64,000 nucleotides of DNA, from assembly GCF_025151385.1 (NCBI RefSeq), contig NZ_CP102287.1, forward strand, positions 2,542,001 through 2,606,000, given 5' to 3'. Position numbers and translations under genes: made by a program. Positions 43,406-52,694 of this stretch are shown in pieces (positions within the stretch are counted from its first letter, which is position 1; each line of letters begins with the position of its first letter). The notes beneath the pieces are model-generated. The model saw only the letters and a program-made list of their open reading frames with translations, was not told where the DNA came from and searched no databases. Source of the DNA: Hoylesella buccalis ATCC 35310 (GTDB lineage Bacteria > Bacteroidota > Bacteroidia > Bacteroidales > Bacteroidaceae).

Positions 43406-43426
43406 CCCCTCCCCAAAAGGGAGGGG
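43406..43426 (+). terminator. CCCCTCCC/GGGAGGGG hairpin, dispersed-repeat type
   Basis: CCCCTCCC (43406-43413) pairs with GGGAGGGG (43419-43426) across CAAAA, 28 bases after the peptidase stop. The surrounding CCTCACCCCCAACCCCTCC is a sequence I recall as widely dispersed after Bacteroidota genes. Confidence 0.65.
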
Positions 43427-43528
43427 AGTGGTTAGCTTGTTTGTTCACAGATATTGCCATTGAACTGTATCAATAGTTCAATGGCATTTTTAATGTTGGC
43501 AGGTTACGGCACGTTACGAAACATCGTA

Positions 43529-43721
43529 GGGGCGTGATTCATCACGTTCCGTTCGCAAGTAGGGACATTGTTGGAGCATGATTTATCACGTTCCGTATGA
43601 GTAGACACGTTGAATGATTGGTTTTACGACGTTTTCGGAACGTGTTGAATCACGCCCCGTATCAGCAAATACGCTAAATGATTGGCCTCATGATGTGTCG
43701 GAACGTGATAAATCACGCCCC
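43529..43721. repeat. REP-like palindromic cluster, four copies (two direct, two inverted)
   Basis: Copies at 43529-43551 and 43573-43595 read GGGGCGTGAT..ATCACGTTCCG (second copy GGAGCATGAT). Copies at 43636-43658 and 43699-43721 are the reverse complement form (CGGAACGTG...CACGCCCC). Each copy also has an internal CGTGAT/ATCACG mini-palindrome. The latter two are preceded by a shared (G/A)AATGATTGG, so a ~55-base unit is duplicated. A fragment, CGTAGGGGCGTGATTC, recurs at 54947-54962. Confidence 0.8.
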
Positions 43722-43755
43722 AACGGCATCGTAGCCGTATCATTATACTGCCCCA

Positions 43756-43789
43756 AAACGTCCATGTTCAAAGTAGAATTTCAATTGTC
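43756..43789 (+). repeat. 34-bp direct repeat, copy 1
   Basis: Begins AAACGTCCATG, then TCAAAGTAGAATTTCA. It matches 44240-44273 with two mismatches. The two copies flank the 202-bp palindromic element. Confidence 0.75.
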
Positions 43790-43878
43790 CTTATTTCAAC
43801 TTCGTTATTTTCTCACAAAAAGTTTGTAACCTATTGCTCACCTATCTTGTATTTTTCTGTTTGAAAGACGCTGTTCTC

Positions 43879-44080
43879 CACGGGCTGAAAGCCCAAAAGC
43901 TTATAGCCCAGGGTAACACCCTGGGAATGGATTACGTTGTGGAATATGCGCCCTGTAAGGGCAAAAGCGTTTAAATATCAACATGTTATGAATGCTTTTG
44001 CCCTTGCAGGGCGTACACCTAATCACACGCTTACCCAGGGCGATGCCCTGGGCTGTAGGCTTCTGGGCTTACAGCCCGTG
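43879..44080. repeat. 202-bp nested-palindrome element (MITE-like)
   Basis: The two arms are imperfect reverse complements about the centre near 43980. Each arm holds three small hairpins, in mirrored order: GGGCTGAAAGCCC (43882), CCCAGGGTAACACCCTGGG (43907), GCCCTGTAAGGGC (43950); then GCCCTTGCAGGGC (44000), CCCAGGGCGATGCCCTGGG (44034), GGGCTTACAGCCC (44065). Outer ends are CACGGGCTG and CAGCCCGTG. No ORF inside; it would need an enzyme supplied elsewhere. Confidence 0.85.
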
Positions 44081-44239
44081 TCATTCTCGTGCCGTTTTTC
44101 AATAGAATAAGTTGTGGACTATTTCCTAACCTTGACATAACTCCAACCTGAACCTGTAGGTTGCTGATGCCCTGTGTGTTTGAATCAAACCGTGTGACAC
44201 AACGCTGAAGTCAAAAGATTGGAGCGTAAAAGCGGCACG

Positions 44240-44273
44240 AAACGTCCATGCTCAAAGTAGAATTTCATTTGTC
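44240..44273 (+). repeat. 34-bp direct repeat, copy 2
   Basis: Matches 43756-43789 with two mismatches (C for T near position 12; T for A near position 29). It lies 160 bases right of the palindromic element, while copy 1 lies 89 bases left of it. Confidence 0.75.
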
Positions 44274-44442
44274 TTTTTTCTTGACAAACACCTCTTCACC
44301 TTTGGCGTATTTGTAAACAACATCCCTGCTCGTCGTAAATACGGGAAATATGAAGATATTTTGTAACCGATTGTGCGTCAACACGTTGGTTGTTATTGTA
44401 AGATTTTTGGCCCCTTTTAACACACGTTTTTCGTGCAAAAGC

Positions 44443-44553
44443 ATTGAGATTGGCAGGCAATAGCTATGCTTTTACGCCGCAAACCCATGCTTTTTACGCT
44501 GCAAACCCATGTGAATGACAACCCGAACGCATGCAAATTGACCGTAAGTTTCG
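44443..44553 (+). repeat. 22-bp period array, four to five units
   Basis: ATG-anchored units at 44466, 44487, 44509 and 44531 (spacings 21, 22, 22) contain ATGCTTTTACGC, ATGCTTTTTACGC, ATGTGAATGAC and ATGCAAATTGAC, with GCAAACCC separators in the first two. CATTGAGATTGG at 44443 may be a preceding unit. Confidence 0.6.
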
Positions 44554-44908
44554 ATGTTTTAAGCGGAAAATATCGATTTTCTTCACTTTTTAACCCATTG
44601 ATGCATCCTGTAAGCATAGTTAATTTTTCTATTTCATCACTTTACACATGTCATTTTATAGACACTTTTTTAGGACAAAAAGTGTCAGTCAAACGAGCCA
44701 AAGAAGCATGAAAACAATTTGGACATGCCCGCTTCTTGCCGTTGTCACCTTTTGGGTAACGCTTCTCATACCTTCCATTCACAGATGCGAATGCATGGTG
44801 CTTCCATACGAACGGACAATGGCGAGTAGGCTTCGTTTGGCGAGTATGCAGAAATGTCCTAAAGGAGTTAAAATAAAGCAGATGCGTGAAAGATTGTGTT
44901 TTTTTTGC

Positions 44909-44916
44909 TAACTTTG
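44909..44916 (+). promoter_or_regulatory. metK -7 element
   Basis: TAACTTTG matches TAnnTTTG, 30 bases before the metK ATG at 44947. I see no conserved SAM-riboswitch structure in the leader or the 250 bases upstream. Confidence 0.55.
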
Positions 44917-44946
44917 CATGTTCAACAAACAACAAGAATTATAGAT

Positions 44947-46206
44947 ATGGCCTATTTATTTTCATCAGAATCAGTTTCAGAGGGACATCCAGATAAAGTT
45001 GCTGACCAAATTTCAGACGCTTTGCTCGATCAGTTCTTGGCTTACGATAGTGACGCACATTGCGCCATCGAGACCTTTGTAACCACCGGGCAGGTGGTCA
45101 TTATGGGAGAGGTTCGCTCGAAAGAATACGTTGACCTGCAAACCATTGCGCGCAAAACCATCAAGAAGATAGGTTACACCAAGTCGGAATATCAGTTTGA
45201 CGGCGATTCGTGTGGCATCATGTCGGCCATTCACGAACAGAGTGACGATATTGACCGTGGGGTGAATCGGGCGAATGAGGACGAACAGGGTGCCGGTGAC
45301 CAAGGCATGATGTTTGGTTATGCCATCAACGAAACCGAAAACTACATGCCGGTATCGCTTGATTTGGCTCACCTCATCATGCGCGTGTTGGCCGATATCC
45401 GCAAGGAAGGCAAGGAAATGACCTATCTTCGCCCCGACGCGAAGAGCCAGGTGACGATAGAATACAACGACGACCACACGCCCCGTCGCATCCACACCAT
45501 TGTGGTGAGCACGCAGCACGACGAGTTTGACAGCGACGACGATCGCATGTTGGCCAAAATTAAGGCCGACGTCATCAACATTCTCATACCCCGTGTCAAG
45601 GCAGCGTGTGACGACAAGACGCGCGCATTGTTTAATGATGACATCTTATATTATGTGAATCCTACGGGAAAGTTTGTCATTGGCGGACCTCATGGCGACA
45701 CCGGACTCACCGGAAGGAAGATTATCGTAGATACATACGGTGGGAAAGGCGCGCACGGAGGCGGAGCATTCTCGGGCAAAGACCCAAGCAAGGTAGACCG
45801 ATCGGCAGCATACGCTTCTCGATATATTGCTAAAAACCTGGTGGCAGCAGGCGTTTCTGACGAGGTGTTGGTGCAGATTAGTTATGCCATTGGTGAGGCA
45901 AAGCCCATCAACATCTATGTAAATACGTACGGACGAGGCAAAATTGGGATGACAGATGGCGAGATTGCCCAGAAGATTGGTGAAATGTACGATCTTAGAC
46001 CGAAAGCCATTGAGAAGAAATTCGGTCTTCGCAATCCTATTTATTTCGAGACAGCGGCTTACGGACACATGGGACGACAGTACGAAGTGAAGGAGAAAAC
46101 GTTTGAAAGTCGTTATCATGAAACGAAAGTCATGCAGGTAGAACTGTTTACTTGGGAGAAGCTGGACGACGTGGAGCGCATCAAACAAGCCTTTGGCATT
46201 AAATAG
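44947..46206 (+). CDS. metK: S-adenosylmethionine synthetase
   Basis: 419 residues from the ATG at 44947; an earlier in-frame start lies in the promoter. Conserved motifs are [51 protein letters not shown] and [19 protein letters not shown], holding the ATP, methionine and metal sites. It makes SAM from ATP and methionine. It carries a longer loop around residues 140-200 ([19 protein letters not shown] region) like other Bacteroidota MetK. First gene of a probable metK-DUF4271-hemD-rnpA-yidD-tyrS operon; the next gene begins 3 bases after its stop. Confidence 0.98.
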   Translation: MAYLFSSESVSEGHPDKVADQISDALLDQFLAYDSDAHCAIETFVTTGQVVIMGEVRSKEYVDLQTIARKTIKKIGYTKSEYQFDGDSCGIMSAIHEQSDDIDRGVNRANEDEQGAGDQGMMFGYAINETENYMPVSLDLAHLIMRVLADIRKEGKEMTYLRPDAKSQVTIEYNDDHTPRRIHTIVVSTQHDEFDSDDDRMLAKIKADVINILIPRVKAACDDKTRALFNDDILYYVNPTGKFVIGGPHGDTGLTGRKIIVDTYGGKGAHGGGAFSGKDPSKVDRSAAYASRYIAKNLVAAGVSDEVLVQISYAIGEAKPINIYVNTYGRGKIGMTDGEIAQKIGEMYDLRPKAIEKKFGLRNPIYFETAAYGHMGRQYEVKEKTFESRYHETKVMQVELFTWEKLDDVERIKQAFGIK

Positions 46207-46209
46207 TAA

Positions 46210-47232
46210 ATGTTGCAGACCGACTCTCTTTCACAGTCAATCGTTGCCGATACTGCGCATACTGCGTCCTCAATGGCGCGACAGGCCAAGCAGCTTACGC
46301 CGGCACAGGTGCTGAAGTGGTTGCCCAAAGATGCCACTCCGGCACAGCAAGACTCGGCCATTCAGGCCCATATCAAGCCCAGCAAAATCAGTTGGAGCCA
46401 GATGCCGGACACCCTTCACTTGCCGGGCCATCCGGTAGGGAAGAGCTTTCGCGATGTCAGTCTGCCGCAATATTACAAAGAGTCGTTCTTTTCAAAAGAC
46501 TCGATGTTCCATCCTGAACTCGATGGAGGACGTGTGGGAGTGGTCGGCGACCCTGTTCCATACACGGTGTCGGGTGACGACTTGATTACAGGTGTGCTGC
46601 TCGGATGCTTTATCCTGGCCATGCTCGCCTTTTCAAAGTCTAAGCGGTTCTTGGAAAAGCAGGTTAAGACCTTCTTTTATCAGCCGCGCGGACGGACGAC
46701 AGAGGTCACGGAAACGGGCGAAGAAATACGGTTCCAGTTCTTCTTTGTCTTTCAGACGTGCCTGCTGTTAGCCCTCTTGTTCTTTTTCTATTCACGTACC
46801 TACGTCACCGATATCTTTGTGCTGGAATACTATCAGATGATGGGTATCTATACCGCAGCCCTCGTTTTGTATTTCATGGCGAAGACCTTGGTCTATACAT
46901 TCACCAACTGGGTGTTCTTTGATAGGAAAAAAAACGGACAATGGGTGAAGGTGCGGTTGTTCTTGGTGTCGATGGAAGGCGTGGCATTGTTTCCCATTGT
47001 CATGTTATTGTCATATTTCGATTTCTCGATGAAAAGTGCTGTTATTTATGCAATTATTGTCATCGTGCTAATTAAATTGCTTACACTCTATAAGTCGTAT
47101 GCCATCTTTTTCCGTCAAACGGGGTCTTTTGTGCAAATAATTTTGTACTTTTGTGCACTTGAAATCATTCCAATGCTCGCCTTGTGGGGCGTTTTTGGAT
47201 TGGCAAACAATCATTTTAAAGTAAATTTTTAG
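46210..47232 (+). CDS. DUF4271 membrane protein
   Basis: 340 residues. The N-terminal ~115 residues are soluble and Pro/Gln-rich (ARQAKQLTPAQVLKWLP, HLPGHPVGKSFRDVSLPQYY). Seven hydrophobic segments follow, from LITGVLLGCFILAMLAF to EIIPMLALWGVFGLA. The order DUF4271 then hemD is one I recall as conserved in Bacteroidota. Function unknown; close coupling to hemD (7 bases) hints at an envelope role co-regulated with haem synthesis. Confidence 0.85.
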   Translation: MLQTDSLSQSIVADTAHTASSMARQAKQLTPAQVLKWLPKDATPAQQDSAIQAHIKPSKISWSQMPDTLHLPGHPVGKSFRDVSLPQYYKESFFSKDSMFHPELDGGRVGVVGDPVPYTVSGDDLITGVLLGCFILAMLAFSKSKRFLEKQVKTFFYQPRGRTTEVTETGEEIRFQFFFVFQTCLLLALLFFFYSRTYVTDIFVLEYYQMMGIYTAALVLYFMAKTLVYTFTNWVFFDRKKNGQWVKVRLFLVSMEGVALFPIVMLLSYFDFSMKSAVIYAIIVIVLIKLLTLYKSYAIFFRQTGSFVQIILYFCALEIIPMLALWGVFGLANNHFKVNF

Positions 47233-47239
47233 GACACTG

Positions 47240-47989
47240 ATGGTCAAAAAAATCTTAGTATCACAGCCCCAACCAACAAGTGAGAAGTCGCCATATTATG
47301 ATATTGAGAAAGAATATGGTGTGAAGTGTGTGTTCCGACCCTTCTTCAAAGTGGAGGGACTCTCTGCAAAAGAATTTCGTAAGCAACGCATTAACATTCT
47401 CGATTATTCTGCTATTGTGTTCACTTCTCGCCATGCGATAGACCATTTTTTCACGCTGGCCAAGGAGATGCGCATCACCATACCGGAAGACATGAAGTAC
47501 TTCTGTGTACTTGAAACCATTGCGCTGTACATCCAGAAATATGTACAGTATCGCAAGCGCAAGGTGTTTTTTGGAACGAGTGGCAAGATTGCCGACTTGG
47601 TTCCGTTGATGGTCAAGCATAAAACCGAGAAGTATCTCGTTCCGATGAGTAGTGTTCACAACGATGATCTCAAAAACTTGTTGGACGCAAAGAAGATCAA
47701 ACATACCGAATGTGTGATGTATCGAACGGTGAGCAATGATATGACAGAAGAGGAAGTGAAGACGTTTGATTACGACATGATTATCTTCTTCAGTCCTACG
47801 GGCGTGAAGGCATTGCAAAAAAATGTGCCTCATTTTGAGCAAGGAGACATCAAGATTGGTGCTTTTGGCCCCGCCACATGCAAGGCTGTTGAGGCAGAAG
47901 GGTTCCGATTAGACTTGAAAGCACCCGATGCAGACAATCCTTCGATGACGGGAGCCTTGAAGGCTTATCTGAAAAAAAATAAAAAATAG
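47240..47989 (+). CDS. hemD: Uroporphyrinogen-III synthase
   Basis: 249 residues. HemD proteins vary strongly, but YSAIVFTSRHAIDHFF, VPMSSVHNDDL, ECVMYRTVSNDM, DMIIFFSPTGVKALQ and IKIGAFGPATCKAVEAEGF match its two lobes. It closes the tetrapyrrole ring from hydroxymethylbilane. No other hem gene is nearby. Probably co-transcribed with the DUF4271 gene upstream and rnpA 8 bases downstream. Confidence 0.88.
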   Translation: MVKKILVSQPQPTSEKSPYYDIEKEYGVKCVFRPFFKVEGLSAKEFRKQRINILDYSAIVFTSRHAIDHFFTLAKEMRITIPEDMKYFCVLETIALYIQKYVQYRKRKVFFGTSGKIADLVPLMVKHKTEKYLVPMSSVHNDDLKNLLDAKKIKHTECVMYRTVSNDMTEEEVKTFDYDMIIFFSPTGVKALQKNVPHFEQGDIKIGAFGPATCKAVEAEGFRLDLKAPDADNPSMTGALKAYLKKNKK

Positions 47990-47997
47990 AAAGTCAA

Positions 47998-48411
47998 TTG
48001 CCGACCGATAGGCCTTTTAAACTTAGTAAGTGGGAGCGGATATGCAGTAGAACTCAGCTGGAAAAGCTCTTCACCGGAGGCAAAAGCAAATCCTTTTCGG
48101 TGTTTCCTTTAAGGGTTGTCTATTTGCTGACCGATCAACCTGATGGTGATTTACAACATGAAACGCCCGTCAAGATGATGGTGAGTGTGTCGAAAAGGCA
48201 CTTCAAGCGAGCCGTTAAACGCAACCGCGTGAAGCGACAAGTGCGTGAGGCATATCGGCAGAACAAAGAGATTGTGGTGTCATCCATGGCAGATTCGCCC
48301 AATCGTCAGCTGTTATTGGGCTTTATCTGGATGTCTGATGAGCTTCATGATACGGACACCGTGGAGCGAAGTATGCAGGTCTTATTAAAACGAGTAGCTG
48401 ATAAACTGTGA
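47998..48411 (+). CDS. rnpA: Ribonuclease P protein component, TTG start
   Basis: 137 residues. [19 protein letters not shown] is the usual start, [20 protein letters not shown] contains the RNR motif that contacts the RNase P RNA and pre-tRNA. A TTG at 47998 is the only plausible start: a stop codon lies just upstream in frame, and no ATG or GTG precedes the conserved N-terminus. It helps the RNA subunit remove tRNA 5' leaders. The stop codon overlaps the yidD start. Confidence 0.92.
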   Translation: MPTDRPFKLSKWERICSRTQLEKLFTGGKSKSFSVFPLRVVYLLTDQPDGDLQHETPVKMMVSVSKRHFKRAVKRNRVKRQVREAYRQNKEIVVSSMADSPNRQLLLGFIWMSDELHDTDTVERSMQVLLKRVADKL

Positions 48412-48659
48412 ATGTTCTCAAGTCTATAAGTCACGGTATGATGCGGATTCTCCAGGGAATCTTGCTGGCTCCCATCTTGTTTTATCAGAAATTCATCACG
48501 CCTTACACGCCCCCGTCTTGCCGATTCACACCGACATGTTCGGAATATGCACGGCAGGCCATCATCAAGCATGGACCGTTCAAGGGGCTGGCGTTGGCCG
48601 TATGGCGCATCTTACGATGTAATCCGTGGGGTGGTAGTGGATATGATCCGGTACCGTAA
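48408..48659 (+). CDS. yidD: Membrane protein insertion efficiency factor YidD
   Basis: 83 residues with a GTG start overlapping the rnpA stop by 4 bases. [20 protein letters not shown] and [18 protein letters not shown], then [14 protein letters not shown], are the full YidD signature with its conserved cysteines. It sits at the inner membrane and assists YidC-dependent insertion. The rnpA-yidD coupling is widespread in bacteria. Confidence 0.96.
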   Translation: MNVLKSISHGMMRILQGILLAPILFYQKFITPYTPPSCRFTPTCSEYARQAIIKHGPFKGLALAVWRILRCNPWGGSGYDPVP

Positions 48660-48720
48660 GTTTCTCTTTGAGTAGAGGCCCCAGCTTCATAATACAAACG
48701 AAAAATATAAATTTGATTCG

Positions 48721-50022
48721 ATGACAAAGAACTTTGTTGAAGAACTGAAATGGCGTGGCATGTTAGCGCAGATGATGCCAGGCACTGAAGAACTACTTGA
48801 AAAAGAACTCGTGTCGGCTTATTTGGGTACTGACCCAACGGCCGACTCCTTGCATATCGGCCACTTGTGTGGCATTATGATGCTCCGTCATCTGCAAAGA
48901 TGTGGGCACAAGCCCTATCTGTTGCTGGGTGGAGCGACGGGAATGATTGGAGATCCTTCGGGAAAGAGCTTGGAACGCAACCTCTTGGACACTGCTACCT
49001 TGTACCATAATCAAGAGGCTATCAAGCAACAGGTGTCCAAATTCCTCGACTTTGATGGTGACACACCCAACAAAGCCGAGCTGGTGAATAACTATGACTG
49101 GATGAAAGACTTCACTTTCCTTGACTTTGCACGCGAGGTAGGCAAGCACATTACCGTGAACTATATGATGGCCAAAGACAGTGTGAAGAAGCGTTTGAAC
49201 GGTGAAGCCAGCGATGGTTTGTCGTTTACCGAGTTCACTTACCAGCTGTTACAGGGCTACGACTTCCTTCATCTTTATCAGAAGCATGGCATCAAACTGC
49301 AACTTGGCGGCAACGACCAATGGGGAAACATGACGACGGGCACTGAGTTGATTCGCCGAACATTGGGTGCTGAGGAGAATGCTTACTGCCTGACGTGCCC
49401 CTTAATCACGAAGGCCGACGGGAAAAAGTTCGGCAAGACGGAGAACGGTAACATCTGGTTGGACAGAAACCGCACAACACCGTATGCGTTCTATCAATTC
49501 TGGTTGAACGTTAGTGATGATGATGCGGAGAAATACATCAAGATATTTACCTCCTTAGAACGTGAGACCATCGAAGCACTTGTGGCCGAACATCAGCAAG
49601 ATCCCGGTCGCCGTGTTCTTCAAAAGCGTTTGGCTGAGGAGGTGACGGTGATGGTTCATTCGCGGGAAGACTTAGACATGGCCATTGAAGCCAGCAACAT
49701 TTTGTTCGGAAAAGCCACCAAGGAGAGCCTTCAAAAGCTTGATGAAGCTACCTTCCTCGATGTCTTTAATGGCGTTCCACAATACGAAATTGGTAAGGAT
49801 CAGTTAGGTTCTACGGCTGTAGACCTCTTCAATCAGGAGGGAATGGAGATGTTCCCAAGCAAAGGTGAGATGCGGAAACTGGTGAAAGGCGGCGGTGTTT
49901 CGCTCAACAAAGAGAAGCTTTCGTCCTTTGATCAGGTTATTACGGCAGACGACTTGATAGACGGTAAGTATCTGTTGGTGCAGCGTGGAAAGAAGAATTA
50001 CTTCCTCATTACCGTAAAATAA
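48721..50022 (+). CDS. tyrS: Tyrosyl-tRNA synthetase
   Basis: 433 residues, class I. The HIGH motif occurs in [14 protein letters not shown], and the KMSKS equivalent is KFGKTENGN. The catalytic core includes [14 protein letters not shown] and the Tyr-binding [17 protein letters not shown]-terminal S4-type RNA-binding domain ([18 protein letters not shown]) follows. It charges tRNA-Tyr. Last gene of the metK-tyrS run, 61 bases after yidD. Confidence 0.97.
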   Translation: MTKNFVEELKWRGMLAQMMPGTEELLEKELVSAYLGTDPTADSLHIGHLCGIMMLRHLQRCGHKPYLLLGGATGMIGDPSGKSLERNLLDTATLYHNQEAIKQQVSKFLDFDGDTPNKAELVNNYDWMKDFTFLDFAREVGKHITVNYMMAKDSVKKRLNGEASDGLSFTEFTYQLLQGYDFLHLYQKHGIKLQLGGNDQWGNMTTGTELIRRTLGAEENAYCLTCPLITKADGKKFGKTENGNIWLDRNRTTPYAFYQFWLNVSDDDAEKYIKIFTSLERETIEALVAEHQQDPGRRVLQKRLAEEVTVMVHSREDLDMAIEASNILFGKATKESLQKLDEATFLDVFNGVPQYEIGKDQLGSTAVDLFNQEGMEMFPSKGEMRKLVKGGGVSLNKEKLSSFDQVITADDLIDGKYLLVQRGKKNYFLITVK

Positions 50023-50183
50023 AACAGCAACTGGTTGCTCTCAGTTCTGTTTTTAGAACTATAAACGGCCTATGTGTCGCCGGAAATCGTGCCTTTCAGA
50101 CATCGTTTCAGTGACAGGTAGGCTTTTTTGTTGGTGAGGGAAGTGCCGCTTATGTTGAAACATGCTTAAGGTGTTCGGTATAC

Positions 50184-51761
50184 TTGAATTACTTATCTGT
50201 TATAGATTGTTTGGCTAAAACCAAGTGCTGGGTTGGCATGAGTGTTCTTGTTACTTTATTTTCGATAGAAAGTAAAGCGCAGACCTGCCATCTACAAAGT
50301 GATTCAAGTGCATTGGTTGACAGCGTAGCGCTACCTGATACCTTGTTAAATCAATCGCCCTATGTGTTCCATGTTGACTCACTGATGGAGAAACAGTTAG
50401 TCAAACCCCAAAAATATCCATGGCGGGCAGCCGCTGAAGTGGTGGGGATTAACGCTACCCTCTTGGCCGTTGACTATTTTATATTAGATGCTGACTTCGC
50501 CAAGGTAACCAGTAAAACACTCAAACGCAACGTTCGGCTCAATCAATGGTTTTGGGATGGGGATGTGTTTCACACCAATTTATGGTACCATCCCTATCAT
50601 GGCAATCTATTCTTCAATGCTGCTCGCAGTAATGGTATGAACTTCTGGGAGTCGATACCTTATACCCTGGCTGGTGATTTGATGTGGGAAATTGCCGGCG
50701 AAAACGAACTCCCATCCATCAATGACGCCATTTCTACCGGCATAGGTGGGTTGGCTATCGGCGAGAGTACCTATCGTTTGTCCAACCTCGTGTACCATGA
50801 TGACCGACAAGGTTGGCGGCGTGTTGCCCAAGAACTATTGGGAGCAGCCATCAATCCCATTCGCGCATTGAATCGCCTATTCACTGGTGAGGCGTGGAAG
50901 ATATGTCCTCAAAAGGCCTCTTATCATGATGACGACCGATTACCCGTACGCATGACGGTGGCTGTTGGCGACAGATATGTATCGGGCCACGATGCTTCCA
51001 CGATGCGGTTTCATACGCCTTATTTGGATTTTTCGGTCCGCTATGGCGACGCTTTCAGTGAGGAACACAAACCTTTCGATTACTTTACCCTCGATGCGGG
51101 TGTGGTTTTGGGACATCAACAACATGCGGTGAATCACGTCAACATCATCGGACAGTTGGCTGCAACCCCTGTAATGGAACGCTGGGGCATGCTGTCGCGT
51201 TTCGGTGTTTATCAACATTTCAACTACGAACATACCAATGGGCGTAACGGAGGCTTACCTCCTTACCAGCTTTCCGAGGCAGCCAGCGTTGGAGTGGGGT
51301 GGCTTTGCAGGGTTCCTTTCATCCATCAAACTCTGCAATTTGATCAATCTTTCTTCCTCAATGGTATGTTGTTGGGCGGACTTTGGAGCGATTATACCGA
51401 CAATCCCTTTCACAAATCCTACAACATGGGTAGCGGCTTCACCGCCCTGTCACGCACGCAATTCTCGGTAGGTCACCGCTTTTCTTTCTCTCTGGATGCC
51501 CGCTTTTTCCGTATGTACAGTTGGCGCGGCTACGAAGATGTGCCAGCTGACACACCATACGAAACGTTCAGCGCACAAGGCGAGCGTAACCAATCATCCG
51601 TATGGATGTTGCGTACCATGCTCAAAATCCCCGTTTGGCGACAATGGGGGCTTCATCTGTCGGGTGCTTATTATCATCGAGATACCCACTACACCTATCG
51701 AAACGATGCTACCATCCGTACATACGAAGTGAGATTGGGCTTACTCTATCAGTTAAAGTAG
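50184..51761 (+). CDS. DUF3943 outer-membrane-type protein
   Basis: 525 residues if the TTG at 50184 is used; a later ATG (50238) would leave too short a signal peptide (cleavage near ESKAQ). WRAAAEVVGINATLLAVDYF and DVFHTNLWYHPYHGNLFFNA are DUF3943 signatures, followed by YRLSNLVYHDDRQGWRR and AAINPIRALNRLFTGEAW. The C-terminal half alternates hydrophobic and aromatic residues and ends in RLGLLYQLK, as expected of a beta-barrel. Function unknown. Confidence 0.8.
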   Translation: MNYLSVIDCLAKTKCWVGMSVLVTLFSIESKAQTCHLQSDSSALVDSVALPDTLLNQSPYVFHVDSLMEKQLVKPQKYPWRAAAEVVGINATLLAVDYFILDADFAKVTSKTLKRNVRLNQWFWDGDVFHTNLWYHPYHGNLFFNAARSNGMNFWESIPYTLAGDLMWEIAGENELPSINDAISTGIGGLAIGESTYRLSNLVYHDDRQGWRRVAQELLGAAINPIRALNRLFTGEAWKICPQKASYHDDDRLPVRMTVAVGDRYVSGHDASTMRFHTPYLDFSVRYGDAFSEEHKPFDYFTLDAGVVLGHQQHAVNHVNIIGQLAATPVMERWGMLSRFGVYQHFNYEHTNGRNGGLPPYQLSEAASVGVGWLCRVPFIHQTLQFDQSFFLNGMLLGGLWSDYTDNPFHKSYNMGSGFTALSRTQFSVGHRFSFSLDARFFRMYSWRGYEDVPADTPYETFSAQGERNQSSVWMLRTMLKIPVWRQWGLHLSGAYYHRDTHYTYRNDATIRTYEVRLGLLYQLK

Positions 51762-51878
51762 TAAAAAAATTACGCTTTCTCGCCCTGCTTACTTGTGTTT
51801 GGGCTTGGTTGTGTCACGCTAACTTCTTATCTTTGCAGATACATAGGTAAATCATAAACAATCAATACGCATACCATT

Positions 51879-52637
51879 ATGAAAAAATTATTTTGTACAC
51901 TGGCCTTTGCTGCCTTTGCAACAGTCAGTATGTTTGCAGGTTCAAAAGTCATAGCTCACCGTGGTTACTGGACCACACCAGGCTCGGCTCAAAACTCACG
52001 GACAGCGCTTCAAAAGGCACTCGACTTGAATATCTATGGCTCTGAAATAGATGTATGGATCACGACCGATGGAAAACTCATGGTGAATCATGATGCTGAT
52101 TTCAATGGCGTGGTGCTTGAAAAAGCTTCTTATAAGGATTGTAAGAACCTAACACTTAAGAATGGTGAGAAGATGCCACAGCTGAAGGACTTGCTGAAGA
52201 TGATGAAAAAGACCAAAAGCAAGACCAAACTCATCATTGAAATCAAGACCCATTCAACGTTAGAAGCCAACAAACGCGCTGTCCAAGCAACGGTGAATGC
52301 CGTGAAAAAATATGGAATTCAAGACAAAGTAGAATACATTGCGTTCAGTCATGACGTATGTTTGGAATTGGTGCGTCTGGACAAGCAGGCAAAAGTGGCT
52401 TATCTTTCGGGCAACAAGACGCCGGCTCAGCTCCATCAGGATGGCATCACAGGCATTGATTACCATATCAGTGCTCTGCGCAAGCACCCCGAATGGATCA
52501 AAGAAGCGCACGACCTGGGCATGACGGTTAACGTTTGGACCGTAAATGACAAGGCTGGTATTGAAGAAATGAATAAGGCTGGGGTGGATTACATCACCAC
52601 TAACGAGCCCGTATTGGCCATCGAGTTGACGCGATAA
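51879..52637 (+). CDS. Secreted glycerophosphodiester phosphodiesterase
   Basis: 252 residues with a signal peptide (MKKLFCTLAFAAFATVSMFA). GDPD motifs: KVIAHRGYW (His27, Arg28), GSEIDVWITTDGKLMVNHDA (metal ligands and second His), TKLIIEIKTH, and TVNVWTVNDKAGIEEM. It hydrolyses deacylated phospholipids to glycerol 3-phosphate and an alcohol in the periplasm. Followed 57 bases later by the M15 dipeptidase, so both may form an envelope-recycling pair. Confidence 0.93.
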   Translation: MKKLFCTLAFAAFATVSMFAGSKVIAHRGYWTTPGSAQNSRTALQKALDLNIYGSEIDVWITTDGKLMVNHDADFNGVVLEKASYKDCKNLTLKNGEKMPQLKDLLKMMKKTKSKTKLIIEIKTHSTLEANKRAVQATVNAVKKYGIQDKVEYIAFSHDVCLELVRLDKQAKVAYLSGNKTPAQLHQDGITGIDYHISALRKHPEWIKEAHDLGMTVNVWTVNDKAGIEEMNKAGVDYITTNEPVLAIELTR

Positions 52638-52694
52638 TGAGGCTGATGGAAAGAAAAAATCCATCTCTTCGTTAATAGAACATCCACTCAAAGC

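Larger units (their letters stand above)
43379..44946. other. 1.57-kb repeat-rich spacer without genes
   Basis: The stretch between the M16 gene and metK contains, in order, the CCCCTCCC hairpin, the REP-like cluster, a 34-bp direct repeat, the 202-bp palindrome, the second direct repeat, a GATATTTTGTAACC(G)ATTG motif (44355-44373), and a 22-bp array (44443-44553). Short reading frames here show no family features and cross the repeats. From about 44560 to 44900 I see nothing specific. Confidence 0.7.

Noticed and set aside
43614-44911. Several 60-90 residue frames between the M16 gene and metK
   Set aside because: They run through palindromic and tandem repeats and show no conserved motifs.
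44700-44946. SAM riboswitch upstream of metK
   Set aside because: The -7 box lies only 30 bases before the ATG, leaving no room for an aptamer in the leader, and no known SAM-aptamer pattern was seen.
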